The notes: generated by a model from the letters alone, not told the origin. A stretch of 64,000 nt of DNA from Ideonella_A sp963843805 (GCA_963843805.1 CAWJLY010000009.1:248001-312000); one strand, 5' to 3'. Positions 9,842 through 19,301 are shown, counted from the stretch's first letter. A program made the numbers and translations.

Positions 9842-11172
9842 TCACCAGCCGATCGCCTTGGGCAGCCAGGTGGCGATCGGCGGAAAGAGGAACACCAGCA
9901 CGATGCCCAGCGATCTGCAGCCCGACGAACGGCATCACGCCGCTGTAGATGTGCCGCGTCGTCACCTCCGGCGGCGCGACGCCGCGCAGGAAGAACAGCG
10001 CCCAGCCGAACGGCGGCGTCAGGAACGAGGTCTGCAGGTTGACGGAGATCAGCATCGCCAGCCAGACCATGTCGACGCCGGCGGCGGCGAAGATCGGCAG
10101 GAACAGCGGCACCGCGATGTAGCTGATCTCGATCCACTCGATGAAGAAGCCGAGCACGAAGATCAGCACCATCAGGAACCAGATCGCCGCCGTTGGTGCC
10201 GCCCGGCAGGAAGGCGAACAGGTCCTCGATCAGCTGCTCGCCCTGCAGGCCGCGGAACGCCAGGCGAAGACCTGCGCGCAGATCAGGATGAACATCACCA
10301 TCGCCGTGATGCGGGTCGTGCGTGCGCATGACGTCGCGCAGCACCGACAGCGTCAGCCGCCGCGCCAGCGCGACCACGACGATGGCGCCCAGCGCGCCCA
10401 TCGAGGCGGCCTCGGTCGGCGCGGCGATGCCGGCGATGATCGAGCCCAGCACCGACAGCGACCAGCGCCAGCGGCGGCAGCGCCACCTTGACGACGCGCA
10501 GCCACAGCTCGCCGCGGCTGACGCCGTCGCGCTCGGCCTGCGGCACCGGCGGCATGGCGTTCGGGCCGCAGCATGCCGTAGACGAGGATCCAGACGCAGT
10601 AGATGCCGGCCAGCATCAGCCCGGGCATCATCGCGGCGGCGAACAGCGTGCCGACCGACAGTTGCATGATGTCGGCGAGCAGGATCAGGATCAGGCTCGG
10701 CGGGATGATCTGGCCGAGCGTGCCCGAGGCGCAGATCGCGCCGCAGGCGAGCGCCTGGTCGTAGCCGCGGCGCAGCAGCGTCGGCAGCGTCAGCAGGCCG
10801 AGCGTGACGACGGTGGCGCCGACGATGCCGGTGGTCGCGCCCATCAGCACGCCGACGCCGATGATGCCGAGCCCATGCCGCCGCGCAGGCCGCCGGCGAG
10901 GTGGCCGATGACGTCCATCAGGTCTTCGGCGAGCCGCGACTTCTCCAGCATCACGCCCATGAAGACGAACAGCGGGATGGCGAGCCACTGGTAGTTGGCG
11001 ACGACGCCGTAGATGCGCGCCGGCAGCAGGTCGAACAGCGTCTCGCCGAAGCCGATGAAGCCGAACACGAAGCCGGCTGGTCGCCAGCGTGATGCCGACC
11101 GGCATGCCGGCCATCAGCAGCACGAAGAAGCCGACCAGCAGGCCGATCGCCAGCCATTCGCTGAAGGCTCAT
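9842..11172 (-). CDS. TRAP transporter large permease, DctM type (multiple apparent frameshifts)
   Basis: DctM is the 12-helix channel subunit of TRAP transporters, which use an ion gradient to import organic acids. Joining frames gives about 440 residues from MSFSEWLAIGLLVGFF to LPKAIGW, with family motifs such as MGATTGIVGATV, SGTLGQIIPPSLILI and LQTSFLTPPFGWALFFLRG. I count at least eight breaks, near 11165, 11090, 10872, 10557, 10455, 10315, 10195 and 9915. Nearly all are one extra G or C; 10872 lacks a C. The ATG overlaps the dctQ stop (ATGA). Confidence 0.85.
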
Positions 11173-11702
11173 CGCGCGGCTCCGGCAGCGCCGCGCGCGC
11201 GGCGACGCCTTGCGCGGCGGCCTGCAGCGCGAACAGCGCGAAGCCGAGCGGGATCAGCGCCTTCAGCAGCCAGCGGTAGCGCAGCCCGCCCGGGTCGGCG
11301 GAGATCTCGCCGATGCTCTACGACTGGCCGACGTAGCTGATCGAAAGCGGATCACGAGCACGCCGATCGCCATCGCCAGCAGCGCCGAGAGCAGGTCGAC
11401 CGCCGCCTGACCGCGCGGCGAGTAACGGGCGTAGAGCACGTCGACGCGCACGTGCTCGCCGCTGATTGCAGCGCGTAGGACATGCCGAACAGCACAGCGG
11501 CGCCAGCAGGTGCCATTCGAGCTCCTGCGCCCAGACCGAGCCGATGCTGAAGCCGTAGCGCAGCAGCACGTTGACCGCCATCAGCGCAGCGATCGCCAGC
11601 GTCAGCCACGACGCGGCGCTGGCCGATGCGCTCGACCGACCGGTCGATGCCCGCGTCGAAGCCGCCGGCAGCCGTTGCGCTGCCGGTGTCGATTGGGTTC
11701 AC
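11169..11702 (-). CDS. TRAP transporter small permease, DctQ type (apparent frameshifts)
   Basis: The small four-helix subunit pairs with DctM. It starts at GTG 11702, five bases after the dctP stop, and should have about 177 residues. Family-like segments lie in different frames: WLTLAIAALMAVNVLLRYG and SVWAQELEWHLLAPL (about 11620-11510), then VRVDVLYARYSPRGQAAVDLL (about 11450-11390). Breaks include an extra G near 11621 (ATCGGCCAGC) and one or more near 11490 and 11345. The stop TGA at 11169-11171 overlaps the dctM start. Confidence 0.78.
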
Positions 11703-11706
11703 GCGC

Positions 11707-12802
11707 TCAGCCCTTGAGGATCTTGTCGTGGTACGGGCCTTCGCTGTAGTCCGACCAGGCCGCGTACTTCTTCATGTAGGCCATGTAGGAGTCGTGGACC
11801 TTCTTGGTCACCGGATCCTTGGCAGCGGCTTCGGCGAGCACCTTCTTGGTGACCTCGCGCAGCTTCTTGACGACGTCGTCGGGCAGCGGCTGGGCGATCA
11901 CGCCCTGGTTCTTGACCAGGTCTTCCATCGCCTCGGCGTTGTTGCGCTGGCACCAGCCTTCGCTGATGACGTTGCAGGCCGCCGCGGCGTTCTCGACGAC
12001 CGCCTGCAGGTCCTTCGGCAGCTTGTCCCATGCGGCCTTGTTGATGATCAGCTCGCTGACGGTCGCGGTCTCGTGCCAGCCGGTGGTGTAGTAGTACTTG
12101 GCGGCCTTGTGCAGGCCGAGCTGGCGGTCCTGGAACGGGCCGACGAATTCGGCCGCGTCGATCACGCCGCGCTCCAGCGCCGGGAAGATCTCGCCGCCGG
12201 GCAGCAGCTTGACGTCGACGCCGAGCGCCGCGTAGACCTTGCCGGCCAGCCCGGGGATGCGCATCTTCAGGCCCTTGAGATCGTCGACCGTCTTGATCTC
12301 CTTCTTGAACCAGCCGGTCATCTGCACGCCGGTGTTGCCGCACGGCATGGCACCATGTTGAAGCGGCGCATAGACCTCGTTCCACAGCGCCTGGCCGCCG
12401 CCGTCGTAGAGCCAGCCGTTGATGCCCTGGAAGTTCAGGCCGAACGGCACGGCGCGTGAAGTACTGCGCGGCGGCGGTCTTGCCGGTCCAGAAATAGCTG
12501 TTGGCGTGGTTCATCTCGACGGTGCCGGCGCGCACGGCGTCGAAGCCTTCGAGCGCCGGGATCAGCTCGCCGGCGCCGAAGACCTGGATCTTCAGGCGGC
12601 CGCCCGACATCGCCTCGATGCGCTTGGCCAGGTCGGTCGCGCTGCCCGGCCCGTCCATGTAGAACGGCGACCCCTTGCCGTAGAAGCTGGTCATCTTCCA
12701 GTTGAAGGTGGCGGACGATTGCGCACGGACGATGGCCGGCGCCGTCAATGCGCCGGCCAGGCCGACCTTCAACGCGGTTCTGCGGGTACTGCTCGATGTC
12801 AT
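11707..12802 (-). CDS. TRAP transporter substrate-binding protein, DctP type (apparent frameshifts)
   Basis: This periplasmic binding protein of about 364 residues has a twin-arginine-like signal (STRRTALKVGLAGALTAPAI) and the TRAP core: GGEIFPALERGVIDAAEFVGP, DRQLGLHKAAKYYYTTGWHE and a C-terminal HDKILKG. The start ATG 12802 follows AGGAGTTGAC. The frame breaks near 12458 (one extra C). Around 12350-12365 two opposite shifts cancel, producing an anomalous LQHGA stretch where FNMVP would fit the family. The start lies 200 bases below cynS with a family A repeat between. The ligand is unknown; the signature resembles the 2-oxo or aromatic acid binders. Confidence 0.82.
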
Positions 12803-12910
12803 GTCAACTCCTGATGGGAATACGGTGATGCCTGTGCCGAGCGCTCGTGTCGGGGCACTGGCTGCTGGTTTGAACCCGCCGGGAAAAATGGTGTGCCCTG
12901 GCGTGTGGAA

Positions 12911-12995
12911 ATCGAGCGGGAGCCGAGGATCCGGCTCTGCCGGTCCGATGGCGGAGCCCCCTGGGGGGAGGCGGCGAAGCCGCTCCGGGGGGGAG
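12911..12995. repeat. Family A palindromic intergenic repeat, copy 1
   Basis: The copy contains GATCCGGC...GCCGG (hairpin CCGGC-tct-GCCGG), the palindromic run CCCCCTGGGGGG, and a hairpin GCGGC-gaa-GCCGC followed by CTCCGGGGGGG. It begins 6 bases after the cynS stop on the minus strand and precedes the dctP ribosome site. Three related copies lie at 14368, 15370 and 40003. Confidence 0.85.
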
Positions 12996-13001
12996 GGTCG
13001 T

Positions 13002-13446
13002 TCAATAGCTCTTGTAGGGCAGGAACTTGCCCGACATCGTGATCGGCGACGCGGTCTCCCATCGCGTTCGCTTCGCGCTTCAAATCCATCCTGAAATCGA
13101 TCGCCGACATGATGCCGTCGCCGAATTCCTCGTGGATCAGTTCCTTGAAGGTGGTGCCGTAAACGCTGACCAGTTCGTAGAAGCGGTAGATCAGCGGATC
13201 GGTCGGGACGGCGGTCGGCAGGCTGCCCTTGTACGGCACGACCATCAGCCACTTTTTCTCGACATCGCTGAGCCCGAAGATGCTGGCGACAACCCCCGCC
13301 TGTTCGGCATTGAGCTGCATCTGGCCGAGACAGGCTGCGGTGACCCACTCCTTGCTCAGACCGACCTTCTCGGCGATGTCCGACCATTTCAGCCCCTGGC
13401 TGACCTTGGCGGCGATGATCTTTTCGGTGACTTCCAGACGGCTCAT
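13002..13446 (-). CDS. cynS: Cyanate hydratase (cyanase, apparent frameshift)
   Basis: Cyanase converts cyanate and bicarbonate to ammonia and two CO2. The 147-residue protein keeps the catalytic triad equivalent to E. coli Arg96, Glu99 and Ser122: Arg88 and Glu91 in IYRFYE and Ser114 in GIMSAIDF. The start ATG 13446 follows GAGGAGAATTGC and overlaps the stop of the ATPase gene (ATGA). Near 13057 one extra C (GTCGCCGATCACG) shifts the frame. Without it the C-terminus reads AITMSGKFLPYKSY and stops at 13002, exactly as in the family. Confidence 0.94.
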
Positions 13447-14460
13447 GCAATTCTCCTCAGCGGGACGGGTTGGACGGAATGGGGTGGTGGGGTGGCGGGC
13501 TCGGTTCGAGCCCAGGGCTGACTTCCAGCGGCTGCGCCGGCGCGCGGCCGTGCGACAAGCTCCTTGCTGCGCGCCACCAGAAAATCGACCAGGTGGTTGC
13601 GGATCCGGTAGTACTGCGGATCGTGGTGCAGCGTGGCGCGTTGGCGGTCACGCGACATGGTGTTGCGAACGATCTCGGCCACGCGCGCCTGCGGGCCGTT
13701 GCTCATCAGCAGGATGCGGTCGGCCAGCAGGATCGCCTCGTCGACATCGTGGGTGATCATGAACACCGTCTGGTGCGTCTCGGCGCAGATGCGCAGCAAT
13801 TCGTCCTGGATGGTGCCGCGAGTCAAGCGCGTCGAGCGCGCCGAAGGGCTCGTCGAGCAGCAACATGCGCGGCTGGATCGCAAAGGCACGAGCGATGCCG
13901 ACACGCTGTTTCATGCCGCCCGACAGCGCCGCCGGTTTCTTGTCGATCGCCGCGGACAGGCCGACCATCGCGACATGACGCTCGACGTGTTCGTCGACCT
14001 GTTTCGACGACCAGTCGGGCCACTTGCTGCGCACCGCGAACGCGATGTTGCGGCGCACCGTCAGCCACGGCATCAGCGCGTGGCCCTGGAACACCACGCC
14101 GCGTTCCAGGCTCGGGCCGGCGATCTCGCGGTTGTCCATGAAGACATGACCGCTGCTGGCCGACTCCAGCCCCGCCAGCACGTTCAGGATCGTCGTCTTG
14201 CCGCAGCCGCTGTGGCCGATGATGCAGACGAATTCGCCCTGGTCGATACCGAAGTTGACGCTGTCGAACACCGGCTCGGACGTTCCGGGAAAAACCTTGG
14301 CCAGGCTCTCGATTTTCAGAAATGAATTTGCCGGAACGCTCGACGTTGCAGACGGCGTCGATCCATCAAGCGGGAGCCGCGGATCCGGCTTTGCCGGTCC
14401 GACGGCGGAGCCCCCGTGGGGGGATGCGGCGAAGCCGCTCCGGGGGGGATCAATCTGCAT
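13443..14460 (-). CDS. Nitrate/cyanate-type ABC transporter ATPase (CynD/NrtD-like, apparent frameshift)
   Basis: The ATPase has Walker A GHSGCGKTT, signature LSGGMKQR, Walker B MLLLDEPFGALDAL and an H-loop ITHDVDEA, and is closest to the NrtD/SsuB/TauB group. Near 13822 one extra T breaks the frame between ALDAL and TRGTIQDELLRI. The reconstructed protein is about 338 residues, longer than the usual 260-290, for two reasons: about 50 N-terminal residues are read through the family A repeat at 14368-14449, and there is a C-terminal Pro/Ala-rich tail. No in-frame ATG lies between the repeat and NSFLKIESL, so either the repeat is translated or a CTG/GTT start is used. Confidence 0.85.
14368..14449. 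repeat. Family A palindromic intergenic repeat, copy 2
   Basis: The copy holds CCGGC-ttt-GCCGG, CCCCCGTGGGGGG and GCGGC-gaa-GCCGC then CTCCGGGGGGG. It starts directly after the TGA of the permease gene (14450-14452) on the minus strand and lies inside the open frame that continues into the ATPase. Confidence 0.87.
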
Positions 14461-15314
14461 AGGTCACCAGCTTCTGCAGTCGGGAGAACATCAGATCGAG
14501 CAGCATCCCGACCACGCCGATCATCAGGATCGCGAAGATCACGTTCGGCAGGCTCAGGTTGTTCCATTCGTTCCAGACGAAGTAGCCGATGCCGGTGCCG
14601 CCGACCAGCATCTCGGCCGCGACGATCACCAGCCAGGCGATGCTCATGCTGATGCGCATGCCGGTCAGGATGGTCGGCGCGGCGGCCGGCAGGATCACCT
14701 CGAAGGCCTTGCGCAGCGGCGAGACCTCCAGCGTGCGCGCAACGTTCAGCCACTCGCGCCGCACACTCGCGACGCCGAACGCGGTGTTGATCAGCATCGG
14801 CCAGACCGAGCAGATGAAGATCACGAAGATGCCGGAGATCGACGAGTCCTTGATCGTGTACAGCGCGATCGGCATCCAGGCCAGCGGCGAGATCGGTTTG
14901 AGCAGCTGGATGAAGGGATCGAGCGCGCGATAGATCAGCGGGCTCATGCCGATCACGAAACCGAGTGGAATCGCCAGCAAGCGCAGCCAGGCTGAAGCCC
15001 AGCGCAACCCGCAGCAGCGAATGGCCGAGCTGGATGCCGATGCCGCGGTCGTTCGGGCCGTGGTCGTAGAACGGGCTGCCCAGGTGTTTGGCAACCGCGG
15101 TGCCCATCTGCGCGAGGGTCGGAAAACCGCGCGTTCTTGGTCTCGTCCCGGATCCTTGCCAAGCAGCTTCTGGTACTCGATCTGCTCAGGCGTCAGCGTG
15201 GCGCTGCTTCCCGCGGTCGGCAGCGTCGCCAGATGCCAGATCGCCAGCATCACGAGCAGCAGCAGTGCCGACAGGCATGCCGGACTGCAGCGTCAGCTTT
15301 CGTTGTGCATTCAA
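14450..15314 (-). CDS. Nitrate/cyanate-type ABC transporter permease (NrtB-like, apparent frameshifts)
   Basis: The inner-membrane permease has about 288 residues, six predicted helices and the BPD_transp_1 EAA-type loop (RTLEVSPLRKAFEVILPAAAP). The C-terminal two thirds (from about 14990) are intact: WMPIALYTIKDSSISGIFVIF and WLVIVAAEMLVGGTGIGYF. The N-terminal part is scattered over three frames with breaks near 14990, 15128, 15155 and 15275. TTG at 15314, preceded by AGGAGCTGAAAGCC, fits as start (LNAQRKLTLQSG). The ATPase ATG overlaps the stop region. Confidence 0.85.
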
Positions 15315-15369
15315 GGCTTTCAGCTCCTGCTCAATGGTCCAGCCGCTTCAAACGAGCCTGCGCCTGCGA

Positions 15370-15450
15370 TCGAGCGGCCGCCGTGGATCCGGCTTTGCCG
15401 GTCCACTGGCGGCGCCCCCTGGGGGGTGCGCCGAAGGCGCTCCGGGGGGA
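15370..15450. repeat. Family A palindromic intergenic repeat, copy 3
   Basis: The copy holds CCGGC-ttt-GCCGG, CCCCCTGGGGGG and a third hairpin GCGCC-gaa-GGCGC, then CTCCGGGGGG. Both sides of the third stem differ from copies 1 and 2 in a way that preserves pairing. It begins four bases after the stop of the binding-protein gene. Confidence 0.87.
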
Positions 15451-15454
15451 CTCA

Positions 15455-16858
15455 TCAGGCAGGTGCCTTGCTGATCGCGAAACTGCTGGCGTAGGCTTCG
15501 GCCTTGGCCGGGTCGAACTCCTTGCCCATCACCATGTACTTGCGATAGGCGCCATCGGGCACCTTCTGACCGAGCGCCTTCATCTGCTTCTTCGCGTCGG
15601 TCAGCAGAAAGACCTGCTCGGCGATCTGCTTGTAATTGACGTCGCCCTTGATGTAGCCCCAGCGCTTCATCTGCGTCAGCATCCACACCGCCATGCTCTG
15701 CCACGGCACCGGATCGAAATCGGCGCGGTCCGGCACCGTCCTGATGTTGCCCAGGCCGTCGGCGAACTTGCCGGTCAGCACCTGCGCGACCACCGTCTCG
15801 GGTTGGTTCAGGTACTGGGTCGGGCTGATCACCTTGGCGATCAGTTCGCGGTTCTTCGGATCGCGCGCCATCGTCGGCGGCATTGAGCACCGCGCGGTAC
15901 AACGCGGCGAAGGTGTTCGGGTTCTGCTGGATGAAGGCCTCGCTGACGCCGAAGGCGCAGCATGGGTGGCCGTCCCAGATTTCCTTCGACAGGATGTGGA
16001 TGAAGCCGACCTCGTCGTAGACCGCGCGCTGGTTGAACGGATCGGGCCCGAGGTAGCCGTCGATATTGCCGGCGCGCAGGTTGGCCACCATCTCGGGCGG
16101 CGGCACGACGCGGATCTGCACGTCGGTATCGGGATTCAGCCCGCCCGCTTCGGCCAGGTAATAGCGCAGCAGGAAGTTGTGCATCGAATATTCGAACGGC
16201 ACCGCGAACTTGAAACCCTTCCAGCCCTTCGGATCGCGGTTGTTCTTGTGCTTGTTGGCCAGCGTGATCGCCTGGCCGTTGATGTTCTGCACCGTGGCCA
16301 CGCGCATCGGCTGCGCCACCGAGCCGGCGCCCATGCTGATCGCCAGCGGCATCGGCGACAGGAAGTGCGAGGCCTCGTACTCCTTGTTGAGCATCTTGTC
16401 GCGGATCAGCGCCCAGCCGGCCGTCTTGTTGAGCTGGACGTTCAGGCCTTCCTTCTTGATAGAAGCCGAGCGGGTCGGCCATGATCAGTGGCGTCGCGCA
16501 GGTGATCGCGATGAAGCCGACTTTCAGATCCGACGCTCAAGCGCTCAGCGCCCTTGCCGCCTTCCTGCGCCATCGCCTCGCAGGGCACCGAGTCGGCAGC
16601 AGCGATGCGATGGCAGCGCGCGCCGTGCTTGCGCCCACGGCCTGCAGGAAGCGGCGCCGCAAGGCGCTCGCTCGGCAGCAGCGCCTTGACCAGCGTCGCC
16701 TCGATGAAGTCGCGTGAGTAGGCTTGCGCCGAGTGGTGTCGCGGCTGTCGCGGCACCTGGGAGTCGTGGTGTTCGGCGCCATGATCGCCACCACAGCCGC
16801 AACGCATCATCAGCGGACGGTCGACGTCGAATGGATTGAATCGGTTGGGGTCGGACAT
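15455..16858 (-). CDS. CmpA/NrtA-family ABC substrate-binding protein (apparent frameshifts)
   Basis: This family binds nitrate, bicarbonate or cyanate in the periplasm. About 467 residues are encoded. The core is clear: DKMLNKEYEASHFLSPMPLAI, NINGQAITLANKHKNNRDP, FAVPFEYSMHNFLLRYYL, PPPEMVANLRAGNIDGYLGPD and IWDGHPCCAFGVSEAF. The N-terminus has a Cys/His-rich segment (RCGCGGDHGAEHHD) and then a twin-arginine signal RRRFLQAVGAS, so export by Tat is likely. Frame breaks occur near 16670, 16610, 16535, 16460 and 15885. With cynS downstream, cyanate is the likely ligand, but nitrate cannot be excluded by reading. Confidence 0.87.
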
Positions 16859-16931
16859 CTTGGGCTCCTGGGGTGAATGAGAGACTATTCAAATGCCGGC
16901 GGCCGCGCCATCGATCCAGCCGGCTTTGGCG

Positions 16932-16949
16932 TGTAGTTGCAGCACTACA
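16932..16949. promoter_or_regulatory. Candidate operator palindrome upstream of the CmpA/NrtA gene
   Basis: TGTAGT-TGCAGC-ACTACA is a perfect 6+6 inverted repeat with a 6-base spacer, 74 bases upstream of the binding-protein start and just after the LuxR-type regulator gene. Position and symmetry suit a dimeric response regulator. That the adjacent regulator binds it is inference. Confidence 0.45.
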
Positions 16950-16969
16950 AACGCGGGCGGCCTGTGAAA

Positions 16970-17635
16970 TCAGATCGGCAGCAAATCGGCGCGCACCGCA
17001 TACAAGGCCAGCTCGACATCGTTGCGCGCGCCGGTTTTCTCGAGGATCCGCGCGCGGTAGGTGCTGACGGTGTTCGGCGACAGCGACAGCTCGTCGGCAA
17101 TTTCGCCGACACTGCGTCCGCCGGCGAGCAAGCGGAAGACCTGGTATTCGCGCCGCGACAAAGCCTCGTGGCCACCGTCCGATCCGCTGGCGTAGGCGCG
17201 TCCGGCCACCAGCGCAGTGGCGAGTTGCTCGGCCACCGACGGCGTCACGAACAGCCCGCCGGTGACCACCTTGCGGATCGCACTGGTCATCTGCTCGCTG
17301 TCCGCACTCTTGTTCAGATAGCCCGATGCACCGAGCTTCATGCTGCGCACGGCGTACTGCTTGTCGGGATAAGTGCTGAGCATCAGCACTGGCAGCCTCG
17401 GGAACTCGCTGCGCAACTGGCGAAGGACATCGAGCCCGTCGCGGTGGGGCATCGCGATGTCCATCAGCACCACGTTGATCGCCGTTGCGCTTGCCGCCTG
17501 CCCACGCACCACACGCATCGCTTCGGGGCCGTTCTCGGCCTCGGCGGCGAGCATGATGTCAGGGGCATCGGCGAGCACCTGGCGGATGCCCTGGCGGACG
17601 ATGAAATGATCGTCGCAGATCAGCACACGGATCAT
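16970..17635 (-). CDS. NarL/LuxR-family response regulator
   Basis: The 221-residue protein has a receiver domain with acidic pair DD (residues 8-9), phosphorylation site Asp59 (LMDIAMP) and Lys in LNKS, then a LuxR-type HTH (LSRREYQVFRLLAGG, SPNTVSTYRARILEKTGA). Its ATG overlaps the kinase stop (4 bases), so the pair is translationally coupled. It lies directly upstream of the cyanate/nitrate transporter genes in the same direction and probably controls them. Confidence 0.92.
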   Translation of the reverse strand: MIRVLICDDHFIVRQGIRQVLADAPDIMLAAEAENGPEAMRVVRGQAASATAINVVLMDIAMPHRDGLDVLRQLRSEFPRLPVLMLSTYPDKQYAVRSMKLGASGYLNKSADSEQMTSAIRKVVTGGLFVTPSVAEQLATALVAGRAYASGSDGGHEALSRREYQVFRLLAGGRSVGEIADELSLSPNTVSTYRARILEKTGARNDVELALYAVRADLLPI

Positions 17636-18888
17636 GGCGTTTCCGGGCAGTGACCGGAGGCGGTTGCCGCCGTCGGCAGCGGCATCGTCAATTGCACGCG
17701 GGTGCCATGGCCCGGCGCGCTGCGGATGAGCAGCGTGCCGCCGAAATGCGCTGCACGTTCGCGCATGCCCATCACGCCGTGCCTGCGTCGGTCACCGAGC
17801 GCCGCCGGCACCGCGCCGATGCCGTCGTCGCGAACATCGAGATAAAGCACCGGTGCCTGAGGGCCGTCGACATACAGCCGGATGCGCACCGTGGTGGCCT
17901 GCGCGTGGCGCGCCACGTTGCTGAGCATCTCCTGGAAGATGCGGAACACGGCGATCGCCCAGCGCTCGCCCAGCACCCCGGCCGGCACCGTGACGCCAGC
18001 GCAGACGTGCACCCTCAGATCGTGCTTCAGTTCGGCAGTATCGATGAACTCCTGGGCCTGCCATTCGAGCGCAGCCCACAGCCCCTGGTGATCCAGGATG
18101 CTCGGCCGAAGATCGGTCATGATCCGCCCGACGTTGTCGACCGCGGTATCGATCAACCGCCCCATGCCCCGGCACTTGTCGCTCAGCTCGGCGCGCCCGT
18201 TGACACGCGCAGCCAGCCAGTTGACGTCCATCTTCAGCGCCACCAGCAGCGAGCCCAACTCGTCGTGGATCTCGCGGGCGATGCGGGTGCGTTCCTCTTC
18301 GCGCACCGTATCAAGGTGTGCTGACAGTTCCCGCAGCTGCCCGAGTGCGTTGGACAACTCCGCCGTGCGCTCGTCGACGCGCTGCTCCAATTCCTCGCGC
18401 GCCTGCTGCAACAAGACCTCGTTGCGCTTGCGCTCGGTGATGTCGAGCAGCGTCACCACCGCGCCCTGCACCACGCCATCGTGGACGATCGGATACGACG
18501 AGTATTCAGCCGGGAAGGCGCTGCCGTCGGCACGCCACAGCACCTCGCTGTCGATCCGGCACGGCAAGCCCTGGCGGAAAGCATTGAAGATCGGACACTC
18601 GGCTTCCGGATAATGCGAACCGTCGGCGTGGGTGTGGTGGATCAGATGGTGCATGTTTTGGCCAAGCACCGATTCGGTGCGGTGGCCGAGCATTTCGGAG
18701 GCCGCACGATTGACGAACGTGCAGCGCCCGTCGTTGTCGATGCCGAAGATGCCCTCGCCCGTCGATTCGAGCAGCATGGTCAATTGCCGCGACCAGGCGT
18801 CGCCATGCCGTGCGTTGGCAGCCAGCGCCTCGGGCAGTAGCCGGGGGCGCTCGGGATCCTGTGCGATCGACGTGGGGTTGAATGACAT
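17632..18888 (-). CDS. PAS-domain sensor histidine kinase, NarX/UhpB (HisKA_3) type
   Basis: The 418-residue kinase has no membrane segment. It has an N-terminal PAS domain (LLESTGEGIFGIDNDGRCTFVN through LLDITERKRNE), a coiled-coil linker (REELEQRVDERTAELSNAL), a HisKA_3 dimerisation helix with the phospho-acceptor His in AREIHDELGSLL, and a HATPase_c domain (FQEMLSNVARHAQATT, DVRDDGIG, GVMGMRERA, GHGTRV). It is therefore a cytoplasmic sensor; the ligand or redox cue is not visible. It forms a two-component pair with the overlapping regulator gene. Confidence 0.92.
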   Translation of the reverse strand: MSFNPTSIAQDPERPRLLPEALAANARHGDAWSRQLTMLLESTGEGIFGIDNDGRCTFVNRAASEMLGHRTESVLGQNMHHLIHHTHADGSHYPEAECPIFNAFRQGLPCRIDSEVLWRADGSAFPAEYSSYPIVHDGVVQGAVVTLLDITERKRNEVLLQQAREELEQRVDERTAELSNALGQLRELSAHLDTVREEERTRIAREIHDELGSLLVALKMDVNWLAARVNGRAELSDKCRGMGRLIDTAVDNVGRIMTDLRPSILDHQGLWAALEWQAQEFIDTAELKHDLRVHVCAGVTVPAGVLGERWAIAVFRIFQEMLSNVARHAQATTVRIRLYVDGPQAPVLYLDVRDDGIGAVPAALGDRRRHGVMGMRERAAHFGGTLLIRSAPGHGTRVQLTMPLPTAATASGHCPETP

Positions 18889-19227
18889 GCGGGTGTCGGT
18901 GGCTGCTCAACGACGCGCAAGGCCTGTGCCAGCGATGCCCTGTATTCGGTCGGCGGGTCGATAAGGTCGAGGACGGCCGGCGGCCGGTGTCCTCCATGTC
19001 CTCCGCCGCCTCCCGGCGGCTCCCCTCTTGCTTGCGGCCACCGACCACCCGCCGTCCTCGACCCGCACCAACGAGGTGGTCGCCTAACACCAAGCCAAGC
19101 CAGTTCGGCCGACCACCCGCTGACGGCCCGCGGAACCGAGTTCGTTGCAGGGCGTGGGGCGTTCCGGCATCCCGGTGCGCTCTCGGTCGTGAACCGATTG
19201 TTCGGCCGTCCAGCAAGCACGGCCTGC
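18889..19227. other. Gene-free stretch with long-range inverted repeats
   Basis: About 340 bases without a convincing gene. It contains a perfect 12-base inverted repeat, GTCGAGGACGGC (18966-18977) against GCCGTCCTCGAC (19051-19062), and a second, CGACCAC (19042-19048) against GTGGTCG (19076-19082). The kinase promoter should lie near its left end. I cannot assign it to any known RNA. Confidence 0.4.
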
Positions 19228-19265
19228 AAAAAAAAGCGCCCGTCGATGCAAGGCATCGCGGGCGC
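19228..19265 (-). terminator. Rho-independent terminator of the YccA-like gene
   Basis: On the minus strand a long stem (GCGCCCG with CGGGCGC, continued by CGATGC with GCATCG, loop of 3) is followed by eight T. It lies 37 bases after the stop of the gene ending at 19302. Confidence 0.9.
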
Positions 19266-19301
19266 TTCGTCAGGGCCGGATCAGACCGGCCGACATTGGG
19301 C

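Noticed and set aside
11699..13450. 583-residue frame joining a cyanase-shadow region to the TRAP binding protein
   Set aside because: The N-terminal half is out of frame with cynS and runs through the repeat; the binding protein starts at 12802 with its own ribosome site.
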